Source: Rhodococcus sp. ARC_M6 | Lineage (GTDB): Bacteria; Actinomycetota; Actinomycetes; Mycobacteriales; Mycobacteriaceae | Length of the DNA stretch: 64,000 nucleotides | NCBI RefSeq assembly: GCF_022810305.1 | Contig: NZ_JALGQH010000023.1 | Coordinates: 1-64,000, forward strand | Direction of reading: 5' to 3' | Shown: positions 55,613 to 63,531 of the stretch, piece after piece | Layout of the letters: the number at the start of each line of letters is the position of its first letter | Numbering within the stretch: the stretch's first letter is position 1 | Program-made: the position numbers and the translations under genes | Notes under the pieces: model-generated | What the model saw: only the letters and a program-made list of their open reading frames with translations | Databases searched by the model: none | What the model was told of the DNA's origin: nothing

Positions 55613-56527
55613 ATGCCTGTCACTGTGCCGCGCGATCTTCCCGCCAGGGCCATCCTCGAGGCGGAGCGAATCTTTGTCATGTCCGACGAGCGTGCTGGAC
55701 ATCAGGATATTCGCCCTCTGCGGATCGCCATCTTGAATCTGATGCCGATGAAAATCAGCACCGAGACGCAGCTGCTGCGGTTGCTCAGCAATAATCCGCT
55801 GCAGATCGAGATCACTCTGCTGCACATGGCCAGCCATGTCTCGCAAACCACCTCTGCAGAGCATCTCGAATCGTTCTACTCAACTTTCGATGACGTGGCC
55901 CACATGCACTTCGACGGCCTCATCATTACCGGGGCGCCGATCGAGAAACTCGACTTCGAGGACGTCGACTACTGGCCGGAGATGACCAAGATCCTTGACT
56001 GGGCCCGCAGCGCCGTGCAGTCGACTCTGCACGTCTGCTGGGGTGCGCAGGCGGCCCTCTACCACCACTACGGTGTCCGCAAACACGAAGTCCCACAGAA
56101 AATCTCCGGTGTATTCTCCCATCGGATCACTGGTGCGCGGTCGCCGATCATCACCGGGTTCGACGACGAGTTCCTAGCGCCACACTCACGGCACACCGGT
56201 GTCCACGCCGCCGACATCGAGGCAACCGGTGAGGTCGAGGTGTTGGCGGTGAGCGACGAGGCCGGGGTCTACTTGGCAGCCACCGCGGACAGCCGCCAGG
56301 TCTTCGTGACCGGTCACCCGGAATATGATGCGGACACCCTGGCACGTGAATACCGCCGCGACAGCGACCAAGGACTGCCGATCCCAGCTCCGGCGCACTA
56401 CTTCCCCGGCGACGATCCCACCGCCATCCCGCTCAACCGATGGCGCGGCCACGGACACCTGCTGTACTCCAACTGGCTAAACTACTGCGTCTACCAGAAG
56501 ACACCGTTCATTCCAGGCGAGGTCTGA
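55613..56527 (+). CDS. metA: Homoserine O-acetyltransferase, MetA type
   Basis: 304 aa of the E. coli/Bacillus MetA (class-I glutamine-amidotransferase-like) family, not the alpha/beta-hydrolase MetX usual in actinobacteria. Catalytic residues align without gaps to E. coli numbering: Lys47 (LMPMKIS), Cys142 (HVCWGAQ), His235 and Glu237 (VTGHPEYD). Residue 111 is Glu (ITGAPIE), the choice associated with acetyl-CoA in Bacillus cereus rather than succinyl-CoA. It makes O-acetylhomoserine for methionine synthesis. The start is the ATG at 55613, without a strong ribosome binding site. Resolvase remnants flank it on both sides, pointing to horizontal acquisition. Confidence 0.92.
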   Translation: MPVTVPRDLPARAILEAERIFVMSDERAGHQDIRPLRIAILNLMPMKISTETQLLRLLSNNPLQIEITLLHMASHVSQTTSAEHLESFYSTFDDVAHMHFDGLIITGAPIEKLDFEDVDYWPEMTKILDWARSAVQSTLHVCWGAQAALYHHYGVRKHEVPQKISGVFSHRITGARSPIITGFDDEFLAPHSRHTGVHAADIEATGEVEVLAVSDEAGVYLAATADSRQVFVTGHPEYDADTLAREYRRDSDQGLPIPAPAHYFPGDDPTAIPLNRWRGHGHLLYSNWLNYCVYQKTPFIPGEV

Positions 56528-56750
56528 CCGGCTAAGCCAGTCCCCCTCAACAATTCCGATATGCGCATGGCTATCCGCCGGTGGCGCTCGGCCTCACGGT
56601 CCCAGCCTTGCCCTTGGACGTCGGCGATGACCTGGTGCTCAATCCCTAACAACTCACTTGCTTCCACACGGCGCCGATTGTGCCTGCACACGCTGCGATC
56701 GGCCCAACGCCCACCAACAATAGGGTCTCGTCGACATCATCGGCGTCGGC

Positions 56751-56837
56751 ATGCCCCCAGTGCGGCCACGTGCCCGGGCTGCGGCGAGACCGACCTGGGT
56801 GCGTTCACGGATCATATTGCGTTCGATTATGTGGACA
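56751..56837 (-). pseudogene. Remnant of a serine recombinase gene, copy B
   Basis: The minus strand reads VHIIERNMIRERTQVGLAAA then RARGRTGG, homologous but not identical to the remnant at 55377-55518 and in the same orientation. Left of it (about 56530-56690, minus) a stretch IEHQVIADVQGQGWDREAER resembles the tail of an actinobacterial tyrosine integrase, though this is weak. Confidence 0.55.
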
Positions 56838-56991
56838 CCTCCTCGAATTCAAGTCGCACAGCATGTGTTGTCTTCGCGGATCGACTTTGCCGACAAGGAC
56901 TACTGATATCGCCCGTTCTTCCGCGGACCTCCCCTGCCTCTCTCAACTCGCCGTGGCGCGCAGAAGCGTCTGGTGCAGTGGCCAAAGACTC

Positions 56992-57288
56992 CTAATGCTG
57001 TGGATTCAGCGGAAACCGATCGATAACGCGCTGTGGGTCGACCGAGTGGGTCGGGAGTCGCCGAAGTAGGGCGTCGAGCACCATTCCGTCGAGCGCGGTT
57101 GCGAGCTCGGTGGCATCGGAGAGTGCCAAGCCACGGTCGCACAGAACGGCAATGAGGCGGTCCCGGCCGCGAACCAGTTCCGCAGCAAGCTCGGCGTCGT
57201 GAAATGAGGCGATGACAAGTTCGTAGCGGGCCGGGTTCGACCGGCCTCGGAGTCGAGCCACCGCGCAATCTGTTGGGTGGGGTCTCAT
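56992..57288 (-). pseudogene. C-terminal part of a TetR family regulator
   Basis: Residues from SNPARYELVIASFHDAELAA through AVLCDRGLALSDATELATAL to DGMVLDALLRRLPTHSVDPQ match the ligand-binding half of TetR/AcrR proteins (the LLDGxxLDALLR region). The N-terminal helix-turn-helix is missing and the first 15 residues are not family-like. Probably a truncated gene left by the rearrangement around metA. Confidence 0.55.
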
Positions 57289-57699
57289 CCGCTACCAGTC
57301 AAGGACGTGGGTCGAAGAGGCGTGACATGGATCGTCCGGAGTTCCGCAATGGCTCCGAGTACCAGCTGACGAAATTTGATCAGCGTTGTACGGTCACGTC
57401 GATCGGAACAAATGCGGACGGGCGAGGCTGCCTCGGGGCGGGCTCGTCGGGTGTCGGCACCGCACCATCCGGGCCACCTTCGGGTTCGCTCCCCTGACCG
57501 CCGTCCCGCCCGCCGAGAATCTTGTCGAGAAACTCACGCAACCACGCCAGGAGCGTCGCTGCATGTCCGGCGAGAACCGCAGCGGCACCGACCTAGGTGA
57601 GGCGCTGACCCGTGTCTAGCCGAGTTCCGTCCGCAGGGTGGGTCCGTCGCAATTCTCGGTCTCGGGCCGATCGGCGACATAGCACTCCCTCACAGACGA
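57289..57699. other. About 400 bases without a supportable gene
   Basis: Short plus-strand frames ending at 57619 have no ribosome binding site and no recognisable domain. Nothing else seen. Confidence 0.3.
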
Positions 57700-57939
57700 T
57701 CAGTCGAATACGTCGAGTATCAGAAGAACGGCAAACACGAGAAACCCGACCGCGATGACACCTACAGCCATCATTGTTACGATCCCCGTTGGGGGAAACA
57801 TTCGACTGGTGCGCGGTTCTGGCGCCGACAGGCCTGAGGTTTGACCCGAGTCCGGTGGTGTCGATCCAGGCCTTACCCCACCGCCTTGTTCAAGATCAGG
57901 GGTGTTCGTGGGATCCGGGTCCGGAGGTGGTGCAGTCAT
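57700..57939 (-). CDS. DUF6480 small membrane protein
   Basis: 79 aa. The N-terminus TAPPPDPDPTNTPDLEQGGG and GVRPGSTPPDSGQTSGLSAP is the Pro-rich signature of actinobacterial DUF6480. One C-terminal transmembrane helix follows (VIAVGFLVFAVLLILDVF). AAGGAG lies eight bases before the ATG. A near-consensus SigF-type promoter is 60 bases upstream. The last 22 codons are duplicated, with one silent change, at 44082-44147. Confidence 0.8.
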   Translation of the reverse strand: MTAPPPDPDPTNTPDLEQGGGVRPGSTPPDSGQTSGLSAPEPRTSRMFPPTGIVTMMAVGVIAVGFLVFAVLLILDVFD

Positions 57940-57998
57940 GCGAGCAACTCCTTCGCGGTTTCGACATCGACAACTATCAGAATCTCTGCATTGGTTGC

Positions 57999-58023
57999 CT
58001 ACCCACATGCACAACCCTCACAC
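57999..58023 (-). promoter_or_regulatory. Near-consensus SigB/SigF-type promoter of the DUF6480 gene
   Basis: Minus strand reads GTGT, 15 bases, GGGTAG; one mismatch in the -35. It lies 60 bases from the ATG. Confidence 0.4.
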
Positions 58024-58254
58024 CTGCGGGGAGGTCGGTATCACTGACCGTCACCTCAACCCACCGTCACATGGTCATAGGAACGGAGAAATCACCTCAT
58101 TCGTGCCTTCAGCGTGACTCGCGCGTAGCGAGCAACCGGCTGCGATGTCACGCTGCTCCCGCTACGAAGGTCGAGGTACTCGACTTCGCGTCCCGGAATT
58201 CGGATGCCGAGGCAACTCACCCAGAGCCCCTATTGATGTCGGCGCTGCCCGAAC

Positions 58255-59088
58255 TCACGTCGGCGAGATCGGCGCAAAGGGCCGGATTTCACCACCCTCA
58301 GGCCGGACCACCCCAGCCGAGGACTCCGGAACTTCATTCCACGCGCCTTCGAGGTCGCCAAGTGGCTCTGAGACCACGATGCGAGACCTACCGCCGAGGC
58401 GGTGCAGGAGCTCGACGTCGGGGTGGAGTGCGCGCAGTTTCGCGACTTCGGTGGAGAAGAACAGCGATCTTGATTGCCGCTCGCTGGAATAGCGGAATAT
58501 CCAGAGGGTTTCGCCGTCGGTGGTCGCGACGGTCATCTGAACCGGAGCCTCGACCCCGTGCGCGCGCCCGACCTTCTCGACGAAGCCGACGGCACGGGCA
58601 ACTGCATTAAGAGGGTCATCGACCAGGCCGAACGTCAGCGCCAGATAGAATAAAGTTTCCGAATCCGTGGAACCCTCGATGTCAAGGAACAAGGTCGGGT
58701 CGACCGCCATCACCAACTCGCGCCGGGTCTCGTGGAAGCCCCGCACGAGACCGTTGTGCATCCACAACCACTGACTGTGCCGGAACGGGTGACAGTTGCT
58801 GCGCTGCACGGTAGTTCCGGTCGAGGCGCGCACATGCGCGAACAACATAGGTGTGCGCACCTGGCCCGCGACCTCTCGTAGGTTCGGGTTGTTCCAGGCC
58901 GGCTCGATGCTCTTGAACACCGCCGGTTCGGTACCTTCTCCGTACCAGCCCAGACCGAAGCCGTCACCATTAGTGGTCGTCGCGCCGAGCTGCGAGTGCA
59001 GACTCTGATCGATCAGCGAATGTTGAGGGCGGAACAACAAATCCGCAGCGAGGATCGGCTCACCCGAGTACGCCATCCACCGGCACAT
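58255..59088 (-). CDS. Class II glutamine amidotransferase (YafJ/EgtC-like)
   Basis: 277 aa. The N-terminal nucleophile Cys2 is exposed after Met removal (MCRWMAYSGEP). Characteristic blocks follow: NGDGFGLGWYGEG, LFAHVRASTGTTVQRSNCHP and WMHNGLVRGF, which carry the glutamine-binding residues of Ntn-type amidotransferases. It is close to YafJ and to EgtC (gamma-glutamyl hydrolase of ergothioneine synthesis), but no egtABDE genes are present, so the EgtC role is unlikely here. Confidence 0.88.
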   Translation of the reverse strand: MCRWMAYSGEPILAADLLFRPQHSLIDQSLHSQLGATTTNGDGFGLGWYGEGTEPAVFKSIEPAWNNPNLREVAGQVRTPMLFAHVRASTGTTVQRSNCHPFRHSQWLWMHNGLVRGFHETRRELVMAVDPTLFLDIEGSTDSETLFYLALTFGLVDDPLNAVARAVGFVEKVGRAHGVEAPVQMTVATTDGETLWIFRYSSERQSRSLFFSTEVAKLRALHPDVELLHRLGGRSRIVVSEPLGDLEGAWNEVPESSAGVVRPEGGEIRPFAPISPT

Positions 59089-59221
59089 ACATCAATTCAA
59101 GCAGAACCGACTCTGTCTGCGACAGCCGTGCGTGGAAGAGATATCCTTGCGCGCAATCACTGCACTAGCGTTCGGGCACGAGGCCGAAACAGCCGCCAGT
59201 CACACATGTCTTCACGGGTTT

Positions 59222-59350
59222 TGGGGTGGTACGGCAGGCTCCCGTCTGCACTCTGTCCTGGTGGAATCCGTCTCGAAGTATGTCGTTGACTGGGGCGTGG
59301 GTGCGGTTGACAGGAATGTCGTCGAAGTTGGGTCCGCCAATGCTAATCCT
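59222..59350 (-). pseudogene. Fragment of a second catalase gene
   Basis: The minus strand reads GGPNFDDIPVNRTHAPVNDI and LRDGFHQDRVQTG, matching GGPNFDQIPINRPHAPVNDM and LRDGFHQDGVHTG of the intact catalase at 44655-46823. A frameshift follows, after which PYHPKT appears in another frame. Both ends are cut off. The rest of 59351-59869 holds no gene I can support. Confidence 0.75.
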
Positions 59351-59869
59351 GATTGACGATCAGCGAATCAGAAGCATTCGGATACCGGTGCTCGGATTGG
59401 CTTCGAGCACAACAGCGTATCGATGTGGAATCATCGCCGCATCCTGGCCGCGATCTCCACGGCGGATGACCGCTCGACCACCCGGCGCCTTCTGGACGCT
59501 CTCAACGGCCTTGCACAGCGGCACAAACGTTTTCGATCGACCCGCACATCAAATTGGCTGCACCGGCCGATCTCTAACTCGACACCGTGATCTCTCCGCG
59601 CGATGCATTTTTTTTCACGTACCGATATGATTCCCCGCGAACAGTCACCCCGTTGTATCGGTGGCAAACCACTCGCGCCGTATCCACCTGGGATTCCAGT
59701 CGTCATGCCGGCGAACGCCTGAACAAGGAGGTAGTTGACTACCTGCAACCGGCGTACATGCGGGGATGGCAGTAGCCGACGCGACTGATACTTAGTTATA
59801 GAATTCTCGAGTGGTGGCGTGACTACCGCGCGCTCGACACCGAGCAGTGACGGCGGAGCCGAGCGATAC

Positions 59870-59894
59870 GTTTGCCTGCCTCCGCTTCGGGTAT
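59870..59894 (+). promoter_or_regulatory. SigB/SigF-type promoter of the YxITxPDG gene, copy 2
   Basis: GTTT, 15 bases, GGGTAT: exact consensus, 34 bases before the ATG at 59929. Confidence 0.7.
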
Positions 59895-59928
59895 GCAAAT
59901 CTTGCTCTCGGAAGAAGTGTCATCAATC

Positions 59929-60162
59929 ATGGAAAACTACAGAATCACCTTGCCGGACGGTACGTCGATGGTAGCAATCTTCGACTGTGATCGAGAAGCG
60001 ATCGCATACGCTGTGTCGTTGAACTCCGGATGTAGCGACAACGTCTCGGTCACACGCATTACCGACACCGGTGAGGAACCCACAATGCTGTGTTCCGCTC
60101 GGACGACCCACGTCTCCACTCTCCCACGACGAGGTGAACGGCCTGGCAATACGCTCCTGTAG
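59929..60162 (+). CDS. YxITxPDG small protein, copy 2
   Basis: 77 aa. It begins ENYRITLPDGTSMVAIFDCD, then REAIAYAVSLNSGCSDNVSV and an Arg/Pro-rich tail. The pattern Y-R/K-I-T-x-P-D-G, F-x-x-D, AI and SDNV is shared with copies at 47375 and 62212. No known family is recognised. A perfect SigF-type promoter lies immediately upstream; the ribosome binding site GGAAGAAG is rather far from the ATG. Confidence 0.7.
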   Translation: MENYRITLPDGTSMVAIFDCDREAIAYAVSLNSGCSDNVSVTRITDTGEEPTMLCSARTTHVSTLPRRGERPGNTLL

Positions 60163-60327
60163 AAGCCTGGTGCGAATGTGTGAGTCAACCAAGAAATGGC
60201 CTGACTTCGCCGTCACCCTTTCGTATCAGGGCAGCCTCCTGGGTCACACCAATCCTGACTTTCACTGGCAGAGTTTTTGTTTTCAGAAACTCGACGAACG
60301 GCATATCAAATGCACAGGAGAACGACC

Positions 60328-60852
60328 ATGAGCGACGATCCACTACAGGACCTTCCCACCGACGCAGATCTCGATGCACTGTGCGAGCAACTGGCCGTCA
60401 TGGCACAAGAACGTGGTCTGACTGTAGCGACTGCCGAGTCTCTGACTTCCGGAAACATCGCCGCGCGCCTCGGCAAAGCATCGGACGCTGGATCATGGTT
60501 CAGCGGTGGCGTCGTAGCCTACAGCCGTGCCGTCAAGCATTCCGTGCTCCACGTACCGGACGGCTCCGTTGTCTGTGAAGAGGCCGCGCGCGTCATGGCG
60601 CGCAGCGTGGCAACTTTGATGGGAGCATCTTTGGCCTTGTCCGTCACCGGAGAGGGTGGCCCGCATCCACAAGAATCTGAACCTCCCGGCACTGTCTGGT
60701 TCGGAATCGTCGACCACGGCACGGCCGAGACCGAGAAACACGTATTCTCCGGGACGCCGGAGTCCGTTCTCACTGCGACGGTGGAACATGCGATACGACT
60801 GCTCGTGCGCCATGCATCACCCCAGACGAACTGCGAAACTACTGCACGCTGA
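60328..60852 (+). CDS. CinA C-terminal domain protein (NMN amidohydrolase-like)
   Basis: 174 aa, the size of stand-alone CinA-C/PncC proteins, which deamidate nicotinamide mononucleotide. The conserved start ATAESLTSGNIAARLG, the ASDAGSWFSGGVVAYSRAVK block and ALSVTGEGGPHP loop are all present; the usual TGIAGP reads TGEGGP. After a 17-residue acidic leader the domain is complete. AGGAG lies seven bases upstream of the ATG at 60328. Confidence 0.88.
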   Translation: MSDDPLQDLPTDADLDALCEQLAVMAQERGLTVATAESLTSGNIAARLGKASDAGSWFSGGVVAYSRAVKHSVLHVPDGSVVCEEAARVMARSVATLMGASLALSVTGEGGPHPQESEPPGTVWFGIVDHGTAETEKHVFSGTPESVLTATVEHAIRLLVRHASPQTNCETTAR

Positions 60853-61017
60853 GAACCGACGAGCTCCTGCACAATGCCTCCCGGGCATTGCGTGCGGAAG
60901 GGTCCGGGCTCCCACTTCGCACGGGTGATTCTCACGAGACGGAGTTTCAACTTTTGCTCACGTGCTCGATTGGGCACGTCATGGTTCATCAAGCCCGCCT
61001 CGGGGTACCGCCGATCC

Positions 61018-62070
61018 ATGAGCGGAAAACGGATAGTTGTCACCGGTGCCACCGGAAACGTCGGAAGCAGCGTCGTGGAAGCATTGAGCGCCCACGAATC
61101 AGTCGGCTCAGTGCTCGGCTTGTCCCGACGGGCCACCACATGGACGGTACCCAAAGTCGAGTTCGCGGTTGCCGATGTCTCGAAGGACAATCTTCATCGT
61201 CACTTCCAAGGAGCTGACGCAGTCATCCACTTGGCGTGGTTGTTCCAACCGACGCACCATCCGGAAGTTACATGGGAGAACAACGTCACGGGTTCGATAC
61301 GTGTCTTCCAGGCCGTCGCCGAGACCGAAGTCCCAGCGTTGATACATGCCTCGTCCGTCGGCGCGTACTCACCGGGCAGTCGACAACCCGCCGTGTCCGA
61401 GCAGTGGCCGACGCATGGATGGCCCGATGCTGCCTATCCGCGCGAAAAAGCCTATCTGGAGCGGTGTCTCGACGCTTTTCAGGATCGCCATCACACCAGA
61501 ACTGTGCGTATGCGCCCCGGTTTCACGTTTCAGAAGAAGTCCGCCTCTGCGCAACGACGACTGTTCGCAGGCCCACTGCTTCCCGGCTCCCTCGTTAAAC
61601 GCCCGTGGATCCCTGTGTTGCCACGACTACCCGAATTGACGATGCAAGTAATTCACTCGGCCGACGTTGCATCGGCTTACGTGGCCGCGGCACTCGGCCC
61701 ACACGCTGGAGCATTCAATTTGGCGGCAGATCCGCCGGTCGACATGGAAACCGTCGCAGAACTGCTGGGCGCTCGGCTGATCGATGTACCCGAACGCATG
61801 ATCAGAACGGGCATTCGAGCTGCCTGGTACGCACACGCAATACCGGCGACGCCGGGTCTGTTCGACACTGTCATGAGGATTCCGAAGATGGACTGCACTC
61901 GCGCGCGTCTCGAACTCGGCTGGCTCCCCACCTACACGCCGACCGAGGTTCTCCAAGAATTTTTCGACGGTCTACGCACTGGCGCCGGAGGCCCGACCGC
62001 CCCGCTCGCATCTGACCGGCCGGCGGGCCGGATCCGGGAGTTCACCAGCGGAATTGGGGCGCACGCTTGA
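61018..62070 (+). CDS. NAD-dependent epimerase/dehydratase (extended SDR)
   Basis: 350 aa. Nucleotide-binding loop VTGATGNVGSSV at residues 8-19, DAVIHLAW after the third strand, catalytic Ser in HASSVGAYSPG and the Tyr-Lys pair in AAYPREK. The C-terminal third provides the substrate-binding lobe. It may act on a nucleotide sugar or another carbonyl substrate; context does not tell. The ribosome binding site is weak. It stands 165 bases after the cinA-like gene. Confidence 0.85.
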   Translation: MSGKRIVVTGATGNVGSSVVEALSAHESVGSVLGLSRRATTWTVPKVEFAVADVSKDNLHRHFQGADAVIHLAWLFQPTHHPEVTWENNVTGSIRVFQAVAETEVPALIHASSVGAYSPGSRQPAVSEQWPTHGWPDAAYPREKAYLERCLDAFQDRHHTRTVRMRPGFTFQKKSASAQRRLFAGPLLPGSLVKRPWIPVLPRLPELTMQVIHSADVASAYVAAALGPHAGAFNLAADPPVDMETVAELLGARLIDVPERMIRTGIRAAWYAHAIPATPGLFDTVMRIPKMDCTRARLELGWLPTYTPTEVLQEFFDGLRTGAGGPTAPLASDRPAGRIREFTSGIGAHA

Positions 62071-62211
62071 TCGGTCGACGTCGACCTCGCGAGCCACTGT
62101 GTACCGTACCGATTCGAAGCGGTCGCACTGGTCAGCGATGAAGCCGGTATCGATTGACCGGGCCATTGCTGGTTGGGCAACACTTCCCCGGTGAAGAGCG
62201 GTTTTTCTGGA

Positions 62212-62427
62212 TCAGTTTCTCGGACGACGTTTCTTCCCTCGGGTAGCGTGACTGGCTCCGGCCTGGGTAGTAGGAATCAGGTGCCCGTTCTTTGCGTATC
62301 GTTCCACGACAACGTTGTCGCTCACCCCGAGATTAACTTCTGTGGCGCAACTGATCGCGTCCTTGTCCGACTCGAACGATTCGTCGGTCCAGGAGCCGTC
62401 GGGCATCGTGATCTTGTATCGGTCCAT
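62212..62427 (-). CDS. YxITxPDG small protein, copy 3
   Basis: 71 aa: DRYKITMPDGSWTDESFESD, KDAISCATEVNLGVSDNVVV, ERYAKNGHLIP, then a basic tail (RGKKRRPRN). It is the best-preserved member of the three-copy family and shows how the broken copy at 47375 should continue after VERY. AAGGAGG lies eight bases before the ATG. I see no SigF-type promoter upstream. Confidence 0.75.
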   Translation of the reverse strand: MDRYKITMPDGSWTDESFESDKDAISCATEVNLGVSDNVVVERYAKNGHLIPTTQAGASHATRGKKRRPRN

Positions 62428-62767
62428 GTCAATGACCTCCTTATCCCTTTCTGACGACAACTTCCGGAAGGGCTTCCGTGTCGCATCGAGCGAAGACGAC
62501 GCCCCAGCGACACGCGTCCGCGACGCACTCACAGGAGCAAGTCGCGGATGCCACTTGTTCGCCGATCAGCATCACGCCTAACCTTCTCGTGGCCTATAGG
62601 AAACGATGCTCAGCAGGGGTGAACGTAACCGCCAATAGCCGCCGTAGTGCCGAGACTTGAAAGTGTGCTGAGGCGTCAAGGGCACTATCGGATATTTCAA
62701 TGTGCATCGTCCATCCGCCGTGGATTTAACGATAGCTGGACGAGAGGTCTACGAACAGGCAGGAGGG

Positions 62768-62792
62768 GTTTTCCGGCGACCGCTCCGGGTAC
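62768..62792 (+). promoter_or_regulatory. SigB/SigF-type promoter of Rho-N gene, copy 2
   Basis: GTTT, 15 bases, GGGTAC: exact match to GTTT-N15-GGGTA, 39 bases before the ATG at 62832. The rest of 62428-62767 shows no gene. Confidence 0.65.
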
Positions 62793-62831
62793 CCCGAAAC
62801 GAACGTTGAGATACCAGAGAGGAATAACGTC

Positions 62832-63101
62832 ATGCCCCGCAAGGGATCCGATCCCCATCTCAAAGACCAGGAACTATATGAGGATCTGCGAGAGAAGGGC
62901 GACTCCAAGGAGAAAGCAGCCCGCATCTCGAACGCCGCAGCCAGCCGCGGACGCAAGAACGTCAGCAAGAAGGGCGGTCAGGCAGAGTCATACGAAGATC
63001 GCACGCTAGCTGACCTGAAGAAGCGCGCCAAGGAAATCGGCCTCACTGGCTACTCCTCGATGAAGAAGAGCGAGCTGATCGATTCGCTTCGAAATCACTG
63101 A
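62832..63101 (+). CDS. 89-aa Rho-N-domain protein, copy 2
   Basis: Same length and architecture as the protein at 51904: [20 protein letters not shown], a basic Gly/Ser/Lys linker ([12 protein letters not shown]), then a Rho_N SAP-like domain ([31 protein letters not shown]). Probably nucleic-acid binding. AGAGGA lies upstream of the ATG and a perfect SigF-type promoter precedes it. Confidence 0.82.
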   Translation: MPRKGSDPHLKDQELYEDLREKGDSKEKAARISNAAASRGRKNVSKKGGQAESYEDRTLADLKKRAKEIGLTGYSSMKKSELIDSLRNH

Positions 63102-63212
63102 CCAACTCGACCGATTCCTACGTCGACTCGGGCCGTACAGAGGAAATTCCGCAATCGCTCCGGTACTACCGCACCGCTCGGTGCAGTGGCACCCACCAGC
63201 GCTTCACCGTCA

Positions 63213-63237
63213 GTTTGACGCATAGTACGCCGGGTAA
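63213..63237 (+). promoter_or_regulatory. SigB/SigF-type promoter of csbD copy 2
   Basis: GTTT, 15 bases, GGGTAA: exact match, 50 bases before the ATG at 63288. Confidence 0.65.
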
Positions 63238-63287
63238 GCCGAGTTGTAGGCGAATCAGCCGAAGTTGAACAAAGGAAAGGAATGGCT

Positions 63288-63531
63288 ATGTCCGACAACA
63301 AATCAGGACCTGCAGAGGGTCTCAAAAGGCGTAGTAGAGGGAGCCAAGGGTAAGGCCAAGGAAGCAGTGGGGTCCGTCACCGGAAATGACAGCATGACCC
63401 GTGAGGGTCAGGCTCAGCAGGACAAAGCCGATGCCCAGCGTGAGGTTGCCAAGAAAGATGCAGCCGCGGAGAAAGCTCGCGGCAAGGCCGGGGCCCAGGA
63501 AGCACGCCAGCGCGCCGAACAAGAAGACTGA
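63288..63531 (+). pseudogene. CsbD family protein, copy 2, with a one-base frameshift
   Basis: From the ATG at 63288 (AAGGA upstream) the frame reads SDNKSGPAEGLK and then loses CsbD character. One frame over, GVVEGAKGKAKEAVGSVTGN and QAQQDKADAQREVAKKDAAA continue to 63531. Dropping one A from the AAAA run at 63324-63327 restores an 80-aa protein very like copy 1. The promoter and ribosome binding site are intact, so a recent mutation or a sequencing error are both possible. Confidence 0.7.

Noticed and set aside
58255-59088. Assignment of the glutamine amidotransferase as EgtC
   Set aside because: No other ergothioneine genes are nearby and the protein is equally close to YafJ, so the gene name is not justified.
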